6,404 nucleotides of DNA. Origin: Bacillota bacterium (lineage in GTDB: Bacteria > Bacillota > Clostridia > Oscillospirales > Acutalibacteraceae). The stretch covers positions 1 through 6,404 of the forward strand of contig JAEZFF010000024.1 of assembly GCA_023417635.1 (NCBI GenBank), in the 5' to 3' direction. The notes under the pieces are model-generated. The model saw nothing but the letters and a program-made list of their open reading frames with translations. It was not told the origin of the DNA and did no database searches. Made by a program: the position numbers and the translations under genes. Positions 6,022-6,404 of the stretch are shown in pieces (the first letter of the stretch is position 1; each line of letters opens with the position of its first letter).

Positions 6022-6404
6022 ATGTTCCATTTTGAACGGAAGCAAAAAGAGTGTGCCCAAATGCTTGCTACACAGACAGGCCGCGCAGTGGCTTTAAGCG
6101 AAGTACCGGACGACGTCTTTTCCCAGAAAATTATCGGCGACGGCGTCGCTATCCTGCCAAGCGAAGGCACTGTCCTTTCGCCGGTGAACGGCGAGATTGT
6201 GCAGCTGCCCGAAACGCTCCACGCCTACGGAATTCATACGCCGGATGGGCTTGATGTGCTTGTGCATGTGGGAATCGATACCGTTGAGCTGAAAGGCCAG
6301 GGCTTTCGCGCCTTTGTAAAGGTTGGCGACAAAGTCAAGGCGGGTGACAAACTTGCCGAACTGGACCTTAAATTCGCTGCGGAAAAGGGATATAAGCTTT
6401 ACAC
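6022..6404 (+). CDS. crr: PTS glucose-type EIIA protein, 3' truncated by window
   Basis: EIIA of the glucose family takes phosphate from HPr and passes it to a glucose-type EIIB. The frame stays open to the window end (127 full codons of roughly 160 if it is a free-standing protein). The core begins LSEVPDDVFSQKIIGDGVAI (residues 25-44), then LSPVNGEIVQL, then the two active-site histidines: His67 (LHAYGIH) and the phospho-acceptor His82 (LVHVGIDTVEL), followed by VKVGDKVKAGDKL. AAGGAG at 6008-6013 is eight bases before the ATG. It begins 17 nt after the antiterminator stop, in the same operon. The N-terminal start on a short basic stretch indicates no EIIBC domain in front; whether another domain follows cannot be seen. 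Confidence 0.95.
   Translation, partial: MFHFERKQKECAQMLATQTGRAVALSEVPDDVFSQKIIGDGVAILPSEGTVLSPVNGEIVQLPETLHAYGIHTPDGLDVLVHVGIDTVELKGQGFRAFVKVGDKVKAGDKLAELDLKFAAEKGYKLY

Overview
The window looks like part of a chromosome from a low-to-medium-GC Firmicute, most likely a Clostridia member near the Oscillospiraceae/Ruminococcaceae. This rests on strong AGGAGG-type ribosome sites, a Bacillus-type pyrimidine-nucleoside phosphorylase, a GlcT-type antiterminator, and the residue style of HPr and Enzyme I. The taxonomic guess is from remembered family resemblance, not a search. All recognised genes lie on the + strand.

Positions 1-2164 hold a compact nucleoside-salvage cluster: the 3' end of deoC (deoxyribose-phosphate aldolase), cdd (cytidine deaminase) and pdp/deoA (pyrimidine-nucleoside phosphorylase). 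The genes are separated by 6 nt and then overlap by 14 nt, so they are almost certainly co-transcribed. Together they deaminate (deoxy)cytidine, split the (deoxy)uridine or thymidine to base plus (deoxy)ribose-1-phosphate, and cleave deoxyribose-5-phosphate to glyceraldehyde-3-phosphate and acetaldehyde. The phosphopentomutase step is not visible here. A hairpin at 2184-2218 probably ends this unit.

Positions 2295-2876 encode a lone multi-membrane protein with an HExxH motif (DUF3267-like putative zinc peptidase), unrelated in obvious function to either neighbour.

Positions 2972-6404 hold a PTS operon: promoter, a long leader, ptsH (HPr), ptsI (Enzyme I), a BglG/LicT-family antiterminator closest to GlcT, and the start of a glucose-type EIIA gene (crr) cut by the window end. 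The leader contains a textbook-looking antitermination switch. A RAT-like RNA hairpin (3031-3067) shares 15 nt with the 5' arm of a long terminator (3053-3107), so only one of the two can form. The encoded antiterminator is the obvious ligand for this RAT, making the operon a probable self-regulating loop.

The most notable points are in the protein details. HPr has His instead of the usual regulatory Ser at position 46. The antiterminator keeps both conserved PRD1 histidines but has Ser and Asp where PRD2 normally has its two phosphorylatable histidines. Together these suggest PTS control in which the HPr-Ser46 branch and the HPr-to-PRD2 branch have both been lost, leaving PRD1 as the sensor. 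No RNA genes, mobile elements or CRISPR arrays were seen.
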